A stretch of 64,000 nucleotides of DNA from Novosphingobium sp. (GTDB taxonomy: Bacteria; Pseudomonadota; Alphaproteobacteria; Sphingomonadales; Sphingomonadaceae): positions 1-64,000 of the forward strand of contig NZ_JADZAT010000028.1 in the NCBI RefSeq assembly GCF_020852455.1, written 5' to 3'. The notes beneath the pieces are model-generated. The model saw only the letters and a program-made list of their open reading frames with translations. It was not told where the DNA came from and did no database searches. Shown piece by piece: positions 42,906 to 52,152 of the stretch. The stretch's first letter is position 1. Each line of letters starts with the position of its first letter. The position numbers were made by a program, and so were the translations under genes.

Positions 42906-44543
42906 TCAGTTCGTCTCCTCGATCAGCAGCGTGCCAAATGGCGGCAGGTCCTGGCCGGCTGCGGCCCCATTGAGTGCAATCAGTTCGCGGCCCTGCGCGG
43001 CCAGCCCGGCGGGCCAGGCACAGGCAGCCGTGCCCAGGTTGAACAGGCCCAGCACCGCCTGCCCATTGTCCTGACGGCGGACCACCAGCAGCGCCGGATC
43101 GGCGTGGATCACTTCGAACCCGCCCAGCTTCAGCGCCGGACTGGACCGGCGCAGCGCCAGCAGGTCACGCGTCAGGTTAAGCAGCGAAGCGGGATCGGCT
43201 GCCTGCCGATCGACCGCGCGGGCCAGGTTCTCTTCGCCCAGCGGCAGCCACGGCTGGCCCTGGCTGAAGCCGCCCTGCTCGTCCTGCGCCACCCACGGCA
43301 TCGGGGTGCGCGCACCATCGCGCGACAGGGTCTGCGGCCAGTTGGCGATCGCTTCGGGATCCTGCAGCTGGTCATAGGGGATATCGACCTGGACCAGCCC
43401 CAGCTCCTCCCCCTGATAGATGATCGGATTGCCGCGCAGCGTGCAGAGCAGCGCGATCTTGGTACGGGCAAAGGCGTCGCGATCCCCCGGTGCGCACCAG
43501 CGCGACAGGGCGCGCGGGGCATCGTGGTTCTCGAACGCCCAGCTGGGCCAGCCCATCCCGTCGCTCTCTGGCCAGTTCGCCTGAGCCACAGCAACCAGCG
43601 CCGGGGTCAGCCGGTCGGCATAGAGGAAATCGAAGCCATAGGCGCTGTTGAGCCGCGCATCGCCCGCCGTGAATGCGTGCATTTCGCCCAGCGCCTGACG
43701 CCCGCCGACCTCGGCCATGGTGAAGACCGCGCCATAGCGGTCGCACAGCGCGCGGATCCGCTCGATAAAGACGGGAATTCCGGGCTGCGACTGGTTGTGC
43801 AGATGCAGCTGATAATCGAACGGACGGCTGCGCGCGCGGCCATCGTCGGGCGCGGGCGGATTGTCGGTCAGCGCCGGGTCGTGCATCGCGAAATTGAGCG
43901 CATCGAGACGGAAGCCATCGACCCCGCGATCGAGCCAGAACCGTGCCGCCGCCAGCAGCGCGTCCTGCACCTCTGTCCGGTGGCAGTTGAGCTGCGGCTG
44001 GGCGCTGAGGAAGTTGTGCAGGTAATATTGCCCGCGCCGCGCATCCCAGGTCCAGGCCGGGCCGCCGAACACCGATTGCCAGTTGCTGGGCGGCGAACCA
44101 TCGGCCTTGGGATCGGCCCAGACGTACCAGTCGGCCTTCGGGTTGGTGCGATCCTGCCGGCTTTCGGCGAACCAGGCATGCGCATCGGAGGTATGCGCAT
44201 AGACCTGATCGATCAGTACTTTCAGCCCCAGTTCGTGCGCCCGGGCAACCAGCGCATCAAAATGATCGAGCGTGCCGAAGATCGGATCGACCCCGCAATA
44301 GTCGGCCACGTCATAGCCGAAGTCCTTCATCGGCGAGGTGAAGAACGGCGAGATCCAGATCGCATCGGCCCCCAGCGCGGCGATGTGATCGAGCCGCGCG
44401 GTCACCCCCGGCAGATCGCCAATGCCATCGCCGTTCGAATCGCAGAAGCTGCGCGGATAGACCTGATAGATCGACGCGCCGCGCCACCACGGCGCGTCCT
44501 GCGCGGAATTCTGTTCGGCCTCGATGCGGGTAAGTCGGTTCAT
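42906..44543 (-). CDS. GH13 alpha-glucosidase
   Basis: A 545-residue cytosolic GH13 enzyme (no signal peptide), oligo-1,6-glucosidase/alpha-glucosidase type. It has SIYQVYPRSFCDSNGDGIGDLPG, catalytic D214 (GFRLDALNF), E278 (FTMAEVG) and D341 (FENHDAPR). The QVYAHTSD variant and LHNFLSAQPQLN are typical of GH13 subfamily 23 alpha-glucosidases of sphingomonads and Xanthomonas. It would cleave imported maltose and maltodextrins. The start at 44543 (MNRLTRIEA) lies 16 bp after the amylase stop; an earlier ATG would overlap that gene. Confidence 0.92.
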   Translation of the reverse strand: MNRLTRIEAEQNSAQDAPWWRGASIYQVYPRSFCDSNGDGIGDLPGVTARLDHIAALGADAIWISPFFTSPMKDFGYDVADYCGVDPIFGTLDHFDALVARAHELGLKVLIDQVYAHTSDAHAWFAESRQDRTNPKADWYVWADPKADGSPPSNWQSVFGGPAWTWDARRGQYYLHNFLSAQPQLNCHRTEVQDALLAAARFWLDRGVDGFRLDALNFAMHDPALTDNPPAPDDGRARSRPFDYQLHLHNQSQPGIPVFIERIRALCDRYGAVFTMAEVGGRQALGEMHAFTAGDARLNSAYGFDFLYADRLTPALVAVAQANWPESDGMGWPSWAFENHDAPRALSRWCAPGDRDAFARTKIALLCTLRGNPIIYQGEELGLVQVDIPYDQLQDPEAIANWPQTLSRDGARTPMPWVAQDEQGGFSQGQPWLPLGEENLARAVDRQAADPASLLNLTRDLLALRRSSPALKLGGFEVIHADPALLVVRRQDNGQAVLGLFNLGTAACAWPAGLAAQGRELIALNGAAAGQDLPPFGTLLIEETN

Positions 44544-44559
44544 GGAACGGGGTCGGATT

Positions 44560-46383
44560 TCACGGTTTGGCGGCGCAGACGGCAAAGCCGAGCGGCGCGA
44601 GGGTTACGGTAAGACTGCCGGGGGCATCCGCCTTGAGCGAACACTGCCCGGCCAGCGGGGTGAATTCGAGACTGCGCGCGGCAACCGTGACGCGCGCGGT
44701 CTGCGCCGAATTGGCGGTGTTGAAGGCCAGCACCACTTCCCGCCAGGTGACCGGATCAAAGCGCGAGACCACGAACAGCCCGGGCTTGTCCGAAGACCGC
44801 CGTACAAGGGTGCGGCCCGAGGTCAGCGCCGGGGTTTCGCGCCGCACCGCCGCCAGTTCGGCGATCAGGCGATAGAGCGGGTGCTGCGGATTGTAATTGT
44901 CCTGCGCGGTGGTGGCGGCCGAGCCCAGTAGCGGCTGGTCATTGTACTGCGGCACCTTGCTGGCGAACAGCGACTGGCGGGCCAGCTGATCGCCGCCGTG
45001 GCCAATCATCCCCTGTTCCTCGCCGTAATAGATCACCGGCACCCCGCGCAGGGTCAGCAGCATGGCATGGCCCAGCATGTCGCGCGCCAGCAGTTCCTCG
45101 GCATCGGCCTTGGGATTGAGCTGCTTGAGGAACATCGCGAAGCGGCCGGCATCGTGGTTGCCCAGGAAGGTTGGCTGGATCAGCGCACCCCTGGCTCCGC
45201 CTTCATAGAGCACGTCGTCATCGACCCAGCGCGCCAGCAGGTCGCTGCCCCGCGCGCCGCTGGCGGCCTGGACCGCAGCCACGGCAAAGCCGAAATCGAG
45301 GTTCGATGGCAGACCGGCCTTGCGGGTCCAGCCGGCCAGCAGTGCCGGATCGAAGTCGCTGGTCGCGATCTCGCCAAAGATGTGGAAGTTGGGAATGCCC
45401 CGCGCCCGGGCGCGTTCGAGCATGGCCGGCACGAAGGCCTGCCAGAATTCCGGGTTCACATGCTTGGCAGTGTCGATCCGGAAGCCGTCGATCCCGAACC
45501 GGTCGATCCAGCTGCCGTAGATCTCGATGAACCCGGCCAGCACCCGGGGGTTTTCGGTCGCGATATCGTCCAGCCCCATGAAATCGCCATAGCCCGAGCT
45601 TTCGCCCACCCAATCGGTGTTGCCGCGGTTGTGGTAGAACAGCGGATCGTTGAGCCAGGCCGGCACCTTGGCCGCCTCCTCGCCCTTGGGAACATAGGGG
45701 CTATAGGCAAATGCGGGATCGACCATTCGGGCCCAGTTGGCGGGCGCGGGATCGCTGTCATCGCCAAAGCCGGGATTGATCGCCGGGCCGGTTACCCCGC
45801 CCTTGCGGCTGAACGGATAGTCGGCCTTTGATCGATAAGGATAGCCGTCCTTGGCCACTTCGCGGTACTGGATCACATCGGCTGTGTGGTTCACCACGAT
45901 GTCCATGTAGACCTTCATCCCCCGCGCATGGGCAGCATCGACGAAGGCCTTGAATTCCGCGTTTGAACCGAAATGCGGATCGACCCGGGTGAAGTCGGTG
46001 ATCCAGTAGCCGTGATAGCCCGCGCTTTCATCGCCCGGCGGGCCCTGCACCGGCTTGTTCCTGAACACCGGCGCGAACCAGACCGCGGTGGCGCCCAGCC
46101 CCTGGATGTAATCGAGCCGGGCAGTCAGCCCTTTCAGGTCGCCGCCGTGGTAGAAACCCTTGGCTGACGGATCGAACCCGGTCTTGAGCCGATCCCCCTT
46201 CAGCCCGCCGCGATCGTTGCGGGGATCGCCGTTGGCGAAGCGATCGGGCAGGACGAAATAGACCACCTCTTCCTGCGGCGCGCGGGCGCGGTAATCGGCC
46301 GGGGTGTCCGCCGGAGCCGGCGGCGTTCCGCCCAGCAGGGCCAGTGCCGCCAGCGCGGTCAGGTGCCGTATTCCCATGCGCAT
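44560..46383 (-). CDS. Exported GH13 alpha-amylase/cyclomaltodextrinase-type enzyme
   Basis: A 607-residue protein with a signal peptide (about 1-26) and GH13 catalytic residues D304 (GFRIDTAKHV), E338 (HIFGEIATS) and D411 (FLGNHDAGR). YFVLPDRFANGDPRND and GFYHGGDLKGLTARLDYIQ fit periplasmic maltodextrin-active amylases. It should shorten starch fragments after TBDR uptake. The ATG at 46383 overlaps the halogenase stop (TGATG); longer readings run into that gene in the wrong frame. Confidence 0.92.
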   Translation of the reverse strand: MRMGIRHLTALAALALLGGTPPAPADTPADYRARAPQEEVVYFVLPDRFANGDPRNDRGGLKGDRLKTGFDPSAKGFYHGGDLKGLTARLDYIQGLGATAVWFAPVFRNKPVQGPPGDESAGYHGYWITDFTRVDPHFGSNAEFKAFVDAAHARGMKVYMDIVVNHTADVIQYREVAKDGYPYRSKADYPFSRKGGVTGPAINPGFGDDSDPAPANWARMVDPAFAYSPYVPKGEEAAKVPAWLNDPLFYHNRGNTDWVGESSGYGDFMGLDDIATENPRVLAGFIEIYGSWIDRFGIDGFRIDTAKHVNPEFWQAFVPAMLERARARGIPNFHIFGEIATSDFDPALLAGWTRKAGLPSNLDFGFAVAAVQAASGARGSDLLARWVDDDVLYEGGARGALIQPTFLGNHDAGRFAMFLKQLNPKADAEELLARDMLGHAMLLTLRGVPVIYYGEEQGMIGHGGDQLARQSLFASKVPQYNDQPLLGSAATTAQDNYNPQHPLYRLIAELAAVRRETPALTSGRTLVRRSSDKPGLFVVSRFDPVTWREVVLAFNTANSAQTARVTVAARSLEFTPLAGQCSLKADAPGSLTVTLAPLGFAVCAAKP

Positions 46384-47900
46384 CAGGCCGCTCCCACCAC
46401 CTTGCACCCCAGCTGCGCCAGATAGGCGGCGTGATCTGGCAGACGGCTGATCGCGCCGCCCATGATGATCTTGAGGTTGTCGAGAAATTCGTTGAGCTCG
46501 CCCTCGGGCAGGGCATCGGCCATGTGATCGTAGCGCTGCGGCCAGATGTTCTGCCCGATCATCACCTGCATCCAGCCGACCTCGTGGAACAGTTCGTTCT
46601 GTTCGCGGAAGATCCGGCCCGACTGGCGGAACAGCTCGATCCGGCGGGTCAGGCTGTCGGGCACCGCCATCGCCGCACAGTGGCGCCACATCGGCGCATC
46701 ATCGCGCTGGTTGGCGTGATAGTGCAGGACGATGAAATCGCGGATCCCTTCGAATTCATCGATCATCTGGCGGTTGTATTCAGCGGCAAAGGCCGGGGCA
46801 AACCCCTGGTCCGGGAACAGCGTCGCCAGCTTGACCACGGCCTGCTGGATCAGGTGGATGCTGGTGCTTTCCAGCGGCTCGAGGAACCCGCTCGACAGGC
46901 CGATCGCGATGACGTTGCGATCCCAGAACTTCTCGCGCCGGCCGGTGCGGAACCGGATCACGCGGGGATCGTTGACCCTGGGCCCTTCCAGCCCGTCGAG
47001 CAGGATCTGCGTCGCCTCGTCCTCGCTCATCCAGGCGCTGGAAAAGACGTGGCCGTTGCCGGTGCGGTGCTGCAGCGGGATCCGCCACTGCCAGCCGGCC
47101 GAATGCGCGGACGACTGGGTATAGGGCCGCGGCGGGGCGACATTTTCGCTCTGCACCGCGATCGCCCGGTCGCAGGGCAGCCACTGGCCCCAGTCGATGA
47201 ACCCGACCTTCAGCGCATCGCCGATCAGCAGCGCGCGCATCCCGGTGCAATCGATGAAGCAATCGGCCTCGATCGCCTCGCCGCCCTCCATTTCAACCGC
47301 TTCGACAAAGCCGTCGCTGCCGCGCAGCCGCACTCCGGCCACCTTGCCTTCGCGGCGGACCACGCCGCCGCGCTCCGCCAGGTCGCGCAGGAACCGGGCA
47401 TAGAGCCCGGCATCGAAGTGATAGGCATAGTTCAGCCCGGCCAGCGGCGTGCCCTGGATTGCCGGCAGCTTGCCGAACTTGCCGGCCTGGGCCGCGCGCT
47501 CGTTCAGCGAATAGTCCCACAGCCTATCGGTCCGCCCGGCCGCGCGGGCGCGCAGGAAATAGTGCACGAACGGCGAGAGCGCATGGTGATGCCCGATCCC
47601 GCCAAAGGCGTGCATGTAGCTGTCACCCAGCCGGCCCCAGTCGTTGAACTGGATCCCCAGCTTGATCGTGCCCTGGGTGGCGCGCAGGAATTCCGCTTCA
47701 TCGATCCGCAGCGCATCGTTGAAGGTCTGGATCGGCGGGATCGTTGCCTCACCCACCCCGATCGTGCCGATATCCTCGCTTTCAACCAGCGTGATCGCCA
47801 GGGTCTGGCCAAACATGCGCGAAAGGAGCGCGGCGGCCATCCAGCCCGCGGTGCCGCCGCCAACGATCAACAGCCTGCGAACACGATCCTGCGCCACCAA
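46383..47900 (-). CDS. Flavin-dependent tryptophan-halogenase family protein (starch locus)
   Basis: A 505-residue paralogue of the gene at 28143, with GGGTAGW (14-20), GVGEATIPP (49-57), K80 in IKLGIQFNDW, SAGWQWRIPLQHRTGNG and SSGFLEPLESTSIHL. No signal peptide. It is the first gene after the TBDR and is co-translated with the exported amylase. Because two unrelated sugar loci in this window each carry a copy, a role tied to the receptor or to uptake is more likely than natural-product halogenation. Activity is unproved. Confidence 0.87.
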   Translation of the reverse strand: MVAQDRVRRLLIVGGGTAGWMAAALLSRMFGQTLAITLVESEDIGTIGVGEATIPPIQTFNDALRIDEAEFLRATQGTIKLGIQFNDWGRLGDSYMHAFGGIGHHHALSPFVHYFLRARAAGRTDRLWDYSLNERAAQAGKFGKLPAIQGTPLAGLNYAYHFDAGLYARFLRDLAERGGVVRREGKVAGVRLRGSDGFVEAVEMEGGEAIEADCFIDCTGMRALLIGDALKVGFIDWGQWLPCDRAIAVQSENVAPPRPYTQSSAHSAGWQWRIPLQHRTGNGHVFSSAWMSEDEATQILLDGLEGPRVNDPRVIRFRTGRREKFWDRNVIAIGLSSGFLEPLESTSIHLIQQAVVKLATLFPDQGFAPAFAAEYNRQMIDEFEGIRDFIVLHYHANQRDDAPMWRHCAAMAVPDSLTRRIELFRQSGRIFREQNELFHEVGWMQVMIGQNIWPQRYDHMADALPEGELNEFLDNLKIIMGGAISRLPDHAAYLAQLGCKVVGAA

Positions 47901-47954
47901 ACGTCTCCCGATTGGTCAAGAACTTGACTGTCTTGAACTTGGCGGCGGAATGAT

Positions 47955-47982
47955 GGCCGGGTCAACTGCTGCTGACCCGGCC
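47955..47982 (-). promoter_or_regulatory. Intercistronic hairpin between the starch TBDR and halogenase genes
   Basis: GGCCGGGTCA (47955-47964) pairs perfectly with TGACCCGGCC (47973-47982) across 8 bases, 15 bp after the TBDR stop in the direction of transcription. No U-run follows. Its position matches that of the hairpin at 31680-31743 in the other TBDR operon. Confidence 0.7.
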
Positions 47983-47996
47983 ACACCCGGCATTGA

Positions 47997-50747
47997 TCAG
48001 AACTTGTAAGTCACGCCCGCCAGGAAGTTCCGGCCATAGGTGTGCCAGTGGCGGAACTGGGTCGGGTCGTTGTTGTAGTACTGGATGAAGGGTTCGTCGG
48101 TCAGGTTGGTACCCTGCAGGTACACGGTCAGGCCCTTGATCCCCATCTTGCCCAGATCATACGACAGCTGCGCATCGAACAGCGTTTCGCCCTTGGCCTG
48201 GGTCAGCTGGCGCGACAGCCCGATCGCGAACGATTCGGCCAGGAACGACGAGCGGTGACGCACGCTGATGCGGGCCCCGAAGCCGCCGCCTTCATAATAG
48301 AAGGTGCCGTTGAGGACATTGCGCGACAGGCCCGGCAGCTGCTCGACCGGCGATGCCGCGGTGCGGCGCACTTCGCTGCGGGTCAGCGAGGCGCTGCCGA
48401 TCAGGCCGAAGCCGCTGAGTGCATCGCTGAGCGTGCTGAGCGGGAACGAGGCCGACAGTTCAAGCCCGTAGATCTTGCCGCCCTTGCCGTTGTCCGGCGC
48501 GGTGATGAAGCCCTGCTGCAGCGTCGGCTGGAGCGGACCCGGCGCGGTAACCCCGGTGAAATCGACCAGCACCTGCGAATCATAAACGTAGTTTTCAAGG
48601 TGCTTGTAGAACGGCGCGATCGCGATGTAGCCGCCCTTGCCGAAGTAGTGTTCGACCGACAGGTCGAACTGCCAGGCGCGCCACGGCCGCAGCATCGGGT
48701 TGCCGCCGTTGCCGCCCCACGGCGAATTGAAGATATCGGTGTTCAGCGCCTTGGCCGGATCGAACGAGAAGGTCCGGCTGGAATTCATCTGCTCCATCCG
48801 CGCCCGGGCCAGCACCCGCGCCGCGCCGAAGCGGATCTTGGTGTTGTCGCTGACGTTCAGGATCAGGTTGGCGCTGGGCAGCACATCCCAGTACTTCGCG
48901 CCCTGATTGACGTTCTGCAGCGTGATCACGCCGCCGGTGTTGTTGCCGACAATGCCCTGCGAGCTCTGATCGGTGTGGACCGCCTGCACGCCGATGTTGC
49001 CGGTCAGCGTCATGCCGCCCATCGGCACGTTGAGATCGGCCATCGCGTAGAGGTTAAGGACGTTTTCCTTGACCTCCCAGGTGTTGGTCCCGGCAGTCAG
49101 CGCATTTTCGGGCGAGAAGTAATAGGCCCCCGAAGCGACCAGCGCGCGGGCATCATAGCTGATCGTCGGCCCCATCCCCAGGAAGTCCAGGTTGGCGGGG
49201 GTAACCAGCAGGTTGGTCGGGATCGGCAGCAGCGCCGGATAGGCGTTGAGCGTCAGGAACTGGCCTTGGCGGGTGTGCGACTTGCTGCGCAGCGAATACT
49301 TGGCGCCCATGTGGATGGCGCTGATCGAGCCTTCCATTTCGCGCTTCGCGGCCAGCTTGAACGCGGTCAGGTGGTCGTTCGAAGTCTCTTCGTTGACGAA
49401 GCCGTCCTGGCTGGCGCACTGCCAGCCCTGCGCCGCGGTGCACAGCGGACCGCCCCAGCCCAGGTTGTCACCCAGCCGCCAGATGCTCGAATCCGCATAG
49501 TTGAGGCCCGAAGCCACCGTCAGCCCGTTCGATCCGCCCAGCGTGTAGGTGATCGTGTCGGTCAGCCCGGTCGAACCGCGCCCGGTCGAGGTGTAGGTTT
49601 CATAGGCCGAGTACGTGCGATCGGCGCTCGAATGGCTGCCGTCGAATTCCAACGTCCAGCCGCTGCCAAGGTCGTGGCGGCTGTTAAGCCCGAACGCCAG
49701 ATTGTCCGAATTGCGATCCGAAAAGTCGTTGCGCGACATGGTGCGGATGCCGGTCCAGCGCCCTTCGGTCACCACGCCGCCGGGGCTGGTGCTGAGCACC
49801 GTGCGGGTTGCCGCAGTGTAGCCGGCGATTTCCTGGCCGCGCAGGGTCTGTTCGTCGTTGAACTTCGAATAGAACGCGTCGAGCGTCAGGTTCCAGCTGT
49901 CGGTCGGCTTGAATTCAAGCGTGCCCATGAAGCCGTCGCGGGTCAGCTCGTTCGACTTCACGTAGGGCTTGATCCCGTCGATGAACATCTGCGGTGCGGC
50001 CGGCGTGCCCAGGTTCGAATAGCCCCAGGTGTGGATGTACTGTTCCTGGATCGGCTGGACCATGCGGGCATAGCCCAGCGCCCAGCCCACCGTACCATCG
50101 GCGTTCTGGTCGATGTAGGTGATGTTGGCGCGATAGCCCTTGTCGTTGGTGTCGGGGTTGAGCTTGCCCTTGTCGTTGATTTCGCCGCGCAGGCCCACCA
50201 CCAGAATCCGGCTCTTCTGCGAGAGCGGACGAACGGTCTTGAGATCGACGGTGCCGCCGATCGCCTGGGCGGTCAGCGAGGCATCGGGGGTCTTGTAGAC
50301 CACCGCGCCGCTGAGCAGTTCCGAGGGGAACTGGTCGAATTCAACCGCGCGGTTGTTGTCCGACGAAACCATTTCGCGGCCATTGAGCGTGGTGGTGGTG
50401 AAATCGGGCGAAAGGCCGCGCACCGAAAGCTTGCTCGAACGACCGTCGAACCGCTGGGTCGCCAGGCCCGGCAGACGCGACAGCGCTTCACCGATCGACG
50501 AATCCGGCAGCTTGCCGATATCTTCGGCCGAGATCACTTCGACGATCGAGGTCGAACTGCGCTTCTGCTCAGCGGCATTGACGATCGACTGGCGGAAGCC
50601 GGTCACGGTAATGTCGGCAGCCTGCTCTTCCTCGGCAGCGGCCGGGGCGTCCTGCGCCATGGCGGCCGAAGGCAGCGCCACGGCGGAAACGGCAATCGCC
50701 AGCGCCGAAACGCCAAACCCGCCGGAAATCTTGGTACGAAGTGCCAC
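47997..50747 (-). CDS. TonB-dependent receptor (starch/maltodextrin locus, MalA-like role)
   Basis: A 916-residue receptor: signal peptide ending SAAMAQ, TonB-box-like DITVTGF, plug (SAEDIGKLPDSSIGEALSRL, VRGLSPDFTTTTLNGR) and a barrel ending NFLAGVTYKF. The start is the GTG at 50747, with GGAGGGG 8 bases upstream; the alternative upstream ATG reads through the operator region. Gene order suggests import of maltodextrins, as shown for the Caulobacter receptor MalA. A palindromic GGCATACGTATACC lies about 145 bp upstream. Confidence 0.93.
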   Translation of the reverse strand: MALRTKISGGFGVSALAIAVSAVALPSAAMAQDAPAAAEEEQAADITVTGFRQSIVNAAEQKRSSTSIVEVISAEDIGKLPDSSIGEALSRLPGLATQRFDGRSSKLSVRGLSPDFTTTTLNGREMVSSDNNRAVEFDQFPSELLSGAVVYKTPDASLTAQAIGGTVDLKTVRPLSQKSRILVVGLRGEINDKGKLNPDTNDKGYRANITYIDQNADGTVGWALGYARMVQPIQEQYIHTWGYSNLGTPAAPQMFIDGIKPYVKSNELTRDGFMGTLEFKPTDSWNLTLDAFYSKFNDEQTLRGQEIAGYTAATRTVLSTSPGGVVTEGRWTGIRTMSRNDFSDRNSDNLAFGLNSRHDLGSGWTLEFDGSHSSADRTYSAYETYTSTGRGSTGLTDTITYTLGGSNGLTVASGLNYADSSIWRLGDNLGWGGPLCTAAQGWQCASQDGFVNEETSNDHLTAFKLAAKREMEGSISAIHMGAKYSLRSKSHTRQGQFLTLNAYPALLPIPTNLLVTPANLDFLGMGPTISYDARALVASGAYYFSPENALTAGTNTWEVKENVLNLYAMADLNVPMGGMTLTGNIGVQAVHTDQSSQGIVGNNTGGVITLQNVNQGAKYWDVLPSANLILNVSDNTKIRFGAARVLARARMEQMNSSRTFSFDPAKALNTDIFNSPWGGNGGNPMLRPWRAWQFDLSVEHYFGKGGYIAIAPFYKHLENYVYDSQVLVDFTGVTAPGPLQPTLQQGFITAPDNGKGGKIYGLELSASFPLSTLSDALSGFGLIGSASLTRSEVRRTAASPVEQLPGLSRNVLNGTFYYEGGGFGARISVRHRSSFLAESFAIGLSRQLTQAKGETLFDAQLSYDLGKMGIKGLTVYLQGTNLTDEPFIQYYNNDPTQFRHWHTYGRNFLAGVTYKF

Positions 50748-50890
50748 GTCTTGTCCCCTCCCTATGGTCCCGGCAGACCCCAGATTTCTTGTCTTGCCGG
50801 GCAAATTCCCAACTGCAACGCGCGGCATCATCCCTTGCCGCATCTGCATTGCTGTCCGGAATAGGGCCTGGGGCCACCTTGAAGGAATAA

Positions 50891-50904
50891 GGCATACGTA
50901 TACC
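50891..50904. promoter_or_regulatory. Candidate LacI-family operator before the starch TBDR
   Basis: GGCATACGTATACC is a near-perfect palindrome centred on CG in the divergent gap between the TBDR and the LacI gene. The half-site GGCATACG recurs, inverted, at 52077-52092 before the MFS gene. Both genes belong to the same inferred regulon. Confidence 0.65.
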
Positions 50905-50986
50905 CAATTTATGCGTAAGCCGAAGTGTGGCCGCCTTGCCACGGCTCCTTGCCAGGCCTAGGCTGCCCTTGAATGGGAGGGAGGCG

Positions 50987-52021
50987 ATGGGCCGCAAGCG
51001 CTCCACCAAGCCGACCAGTTTCGATATCGCCTTTCGCGCCGGGGTTTCGCAGCCCACGGTCAGCCGCGCGCTGCGCGGATCGAAATCGGTCAGCGAGGCC
51101 ACCCGCCAGCGGATCGAGGCGATCGCGCGCGAGCTCAACTATTCGGTCGACAAGAACGCCTCGTCGCTGCGCTCGCAGCGGTCCAACACCATCGCGCTGC
51201 TGTTCTTCGAGGACCCGACGCCCGACGGTGCCAACATCAACCCGTTCTTCCTCGCCATGCTGGGATCGATCACCCGGGCCACCGCCAATCGCGGGCTGGA
51301 CCTGCTGATCTCGTTCCAGAAGATGGAGGACGATTGGCACACCCGTTATCAGGACAGTCACCGCGCCGACGGGCTGATCCTGCTGGGGTATGGCGACTAT
51401 ACATTGTACGAAAGCCGCCTGCGGGAACTGGTCACCAGCGAGACCGAATTTGTCCGCTGGGGATCGGTTCGCGACGACAATATCGGCGCCACCGTGGGAT
51501 CGGACAATTTCGGCGCGGGGCGGCTGGCGGGCGAGCACCTGTTGGCGCAGGGGCGGCGGCGGATCGCCTTTCTGGGCCAGGCCGACGAACACTATCCCGA
51601 ATTCGCCGACCGCTATCGCGGGCTCTGCGTCGCGCTCAATGGGGCCGGGGTGGCAATCGACCCGGCCCTGCAGCGCAATGCGCTGAACAGCGAAGGCGAT
51701 GGCCGCGCGGCGGTGCAGGCGCTGATCGCCGCTGGAGCCAGCTTTGACGCGGTCTTCGCCGCCAGCGACCTGATCGCGATCGGCGCCATGCAGGCCCTGG
51801 CCCAGACCGGCAAGCGCGTGCCCCAGGACGTGGCGGTGATCGGCTTTGACGATATCCCCGCCGCCAGCCTGACCAGCCCGCCGCTGACCACGATCTCGCA
51901 AGACCTCAAGGGCGGCGGCGAGCTGCTGGTCGAAACGCTGCTGGCGGGCATCGAAGACCGCCCGATGCCCAGCCGTGCAATCCCGGCGCGGCTGGTGGTG
52001 CGCGGGAGTACCGGGGGGTAG
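50987..52021 (+). CDS. LacI-family regulator (starch locus)
   Basis: A 344-residue regulator with N-terminal HTH (PTSFDIAFRAGVSQPTVSRALR) and hinge (ELNYSVDKNASSLRSQ), then the effector-binding domain (GRRRIAFLGQADEHYPEF, AASDLIAIGAMQALAQTGKR, VIGFDDIPAASLTSPPLTTI). The ATG at 50987 follows GGGAGGGAGG. It lies between the divergent TBDR operon and the MFS gene and probably represses both when maltodextrins are absent. Effector unknown. Confidence 0.92.
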   Translation: MGRKRSTKPTSFDIAFRAGVSQPTVSRALRGSKSVSEATRQRIEAIARELNYSVDKNASSLRSQRSNTIALLFFEDPTPDGANINPFFLAMLGSITRATANRGLDLLISFQKMEDDWHTRYQDSHRADGLILLGYGDYTLYESRLRELVTSETEFVRWGSVRDDNIGATVGSDNFGAGRLAGEHLLAQGRRRIAFLGQADEHYPEFADRYRGLCVALNGAGVAIDPALQRNALNSEGDGRAAVQALIAAGASFDAVFAASDLIAIGAMQALAQTGKRVPQDVAVIGFDDIPAASLTSPPLTTISQDLKGGGELLVETLLAGIEDRPMPSRAIPARLVVRGSTGG

Positions 52022-52076
52022 GAGCGGGCCGGTGATGCAAGCGGATCGCGGAGGCGATCGGCTATCCCAACCCAGC

Positions 52077-52092
52077 TACGTATTCGTATGCC
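52077..52092. promoter_or_regulatory. Candidate LacI-family operator before the MFS gene
   Basis: TACGTATTCGTATGCC shares the GGCATACG half-site (read on the minus strand) with 50891-50904. It sits 61-76 bp before the MFS start. The second half is degenerate, so this is a weaker site. Confidence 0.5.
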
Positions 52093-52152
52093 TATTGCTC
52101 CTGCGGTCCCTGCGTGCGACCCAAAGTGCAGGGAATGGAGGGGACGCACCCG

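Noticed and set aside
42906..44585. Earlier ATG (44585) for the alpha-glucosidase
   Set aside because: It would overlap the upstream amylase gene by 26 bases and adds a non-family leader; the ATG at 44543 fits the family start.
28143..47900. Natural-product (halogenated metabolite) gene cluster
   Set aside because: No NRPS, PKS, RiPP or tryptophan-oxidising partner genes. Both halogenase homologues sit inside sugar-utilisation operons.
48042..50864. 940-codon open frame opposite the starch TBDR
   Set aside because: Shadow of the receptor gene; the minus strand encodes signal peptide, plug and barrel end with a good ribosome binding site.
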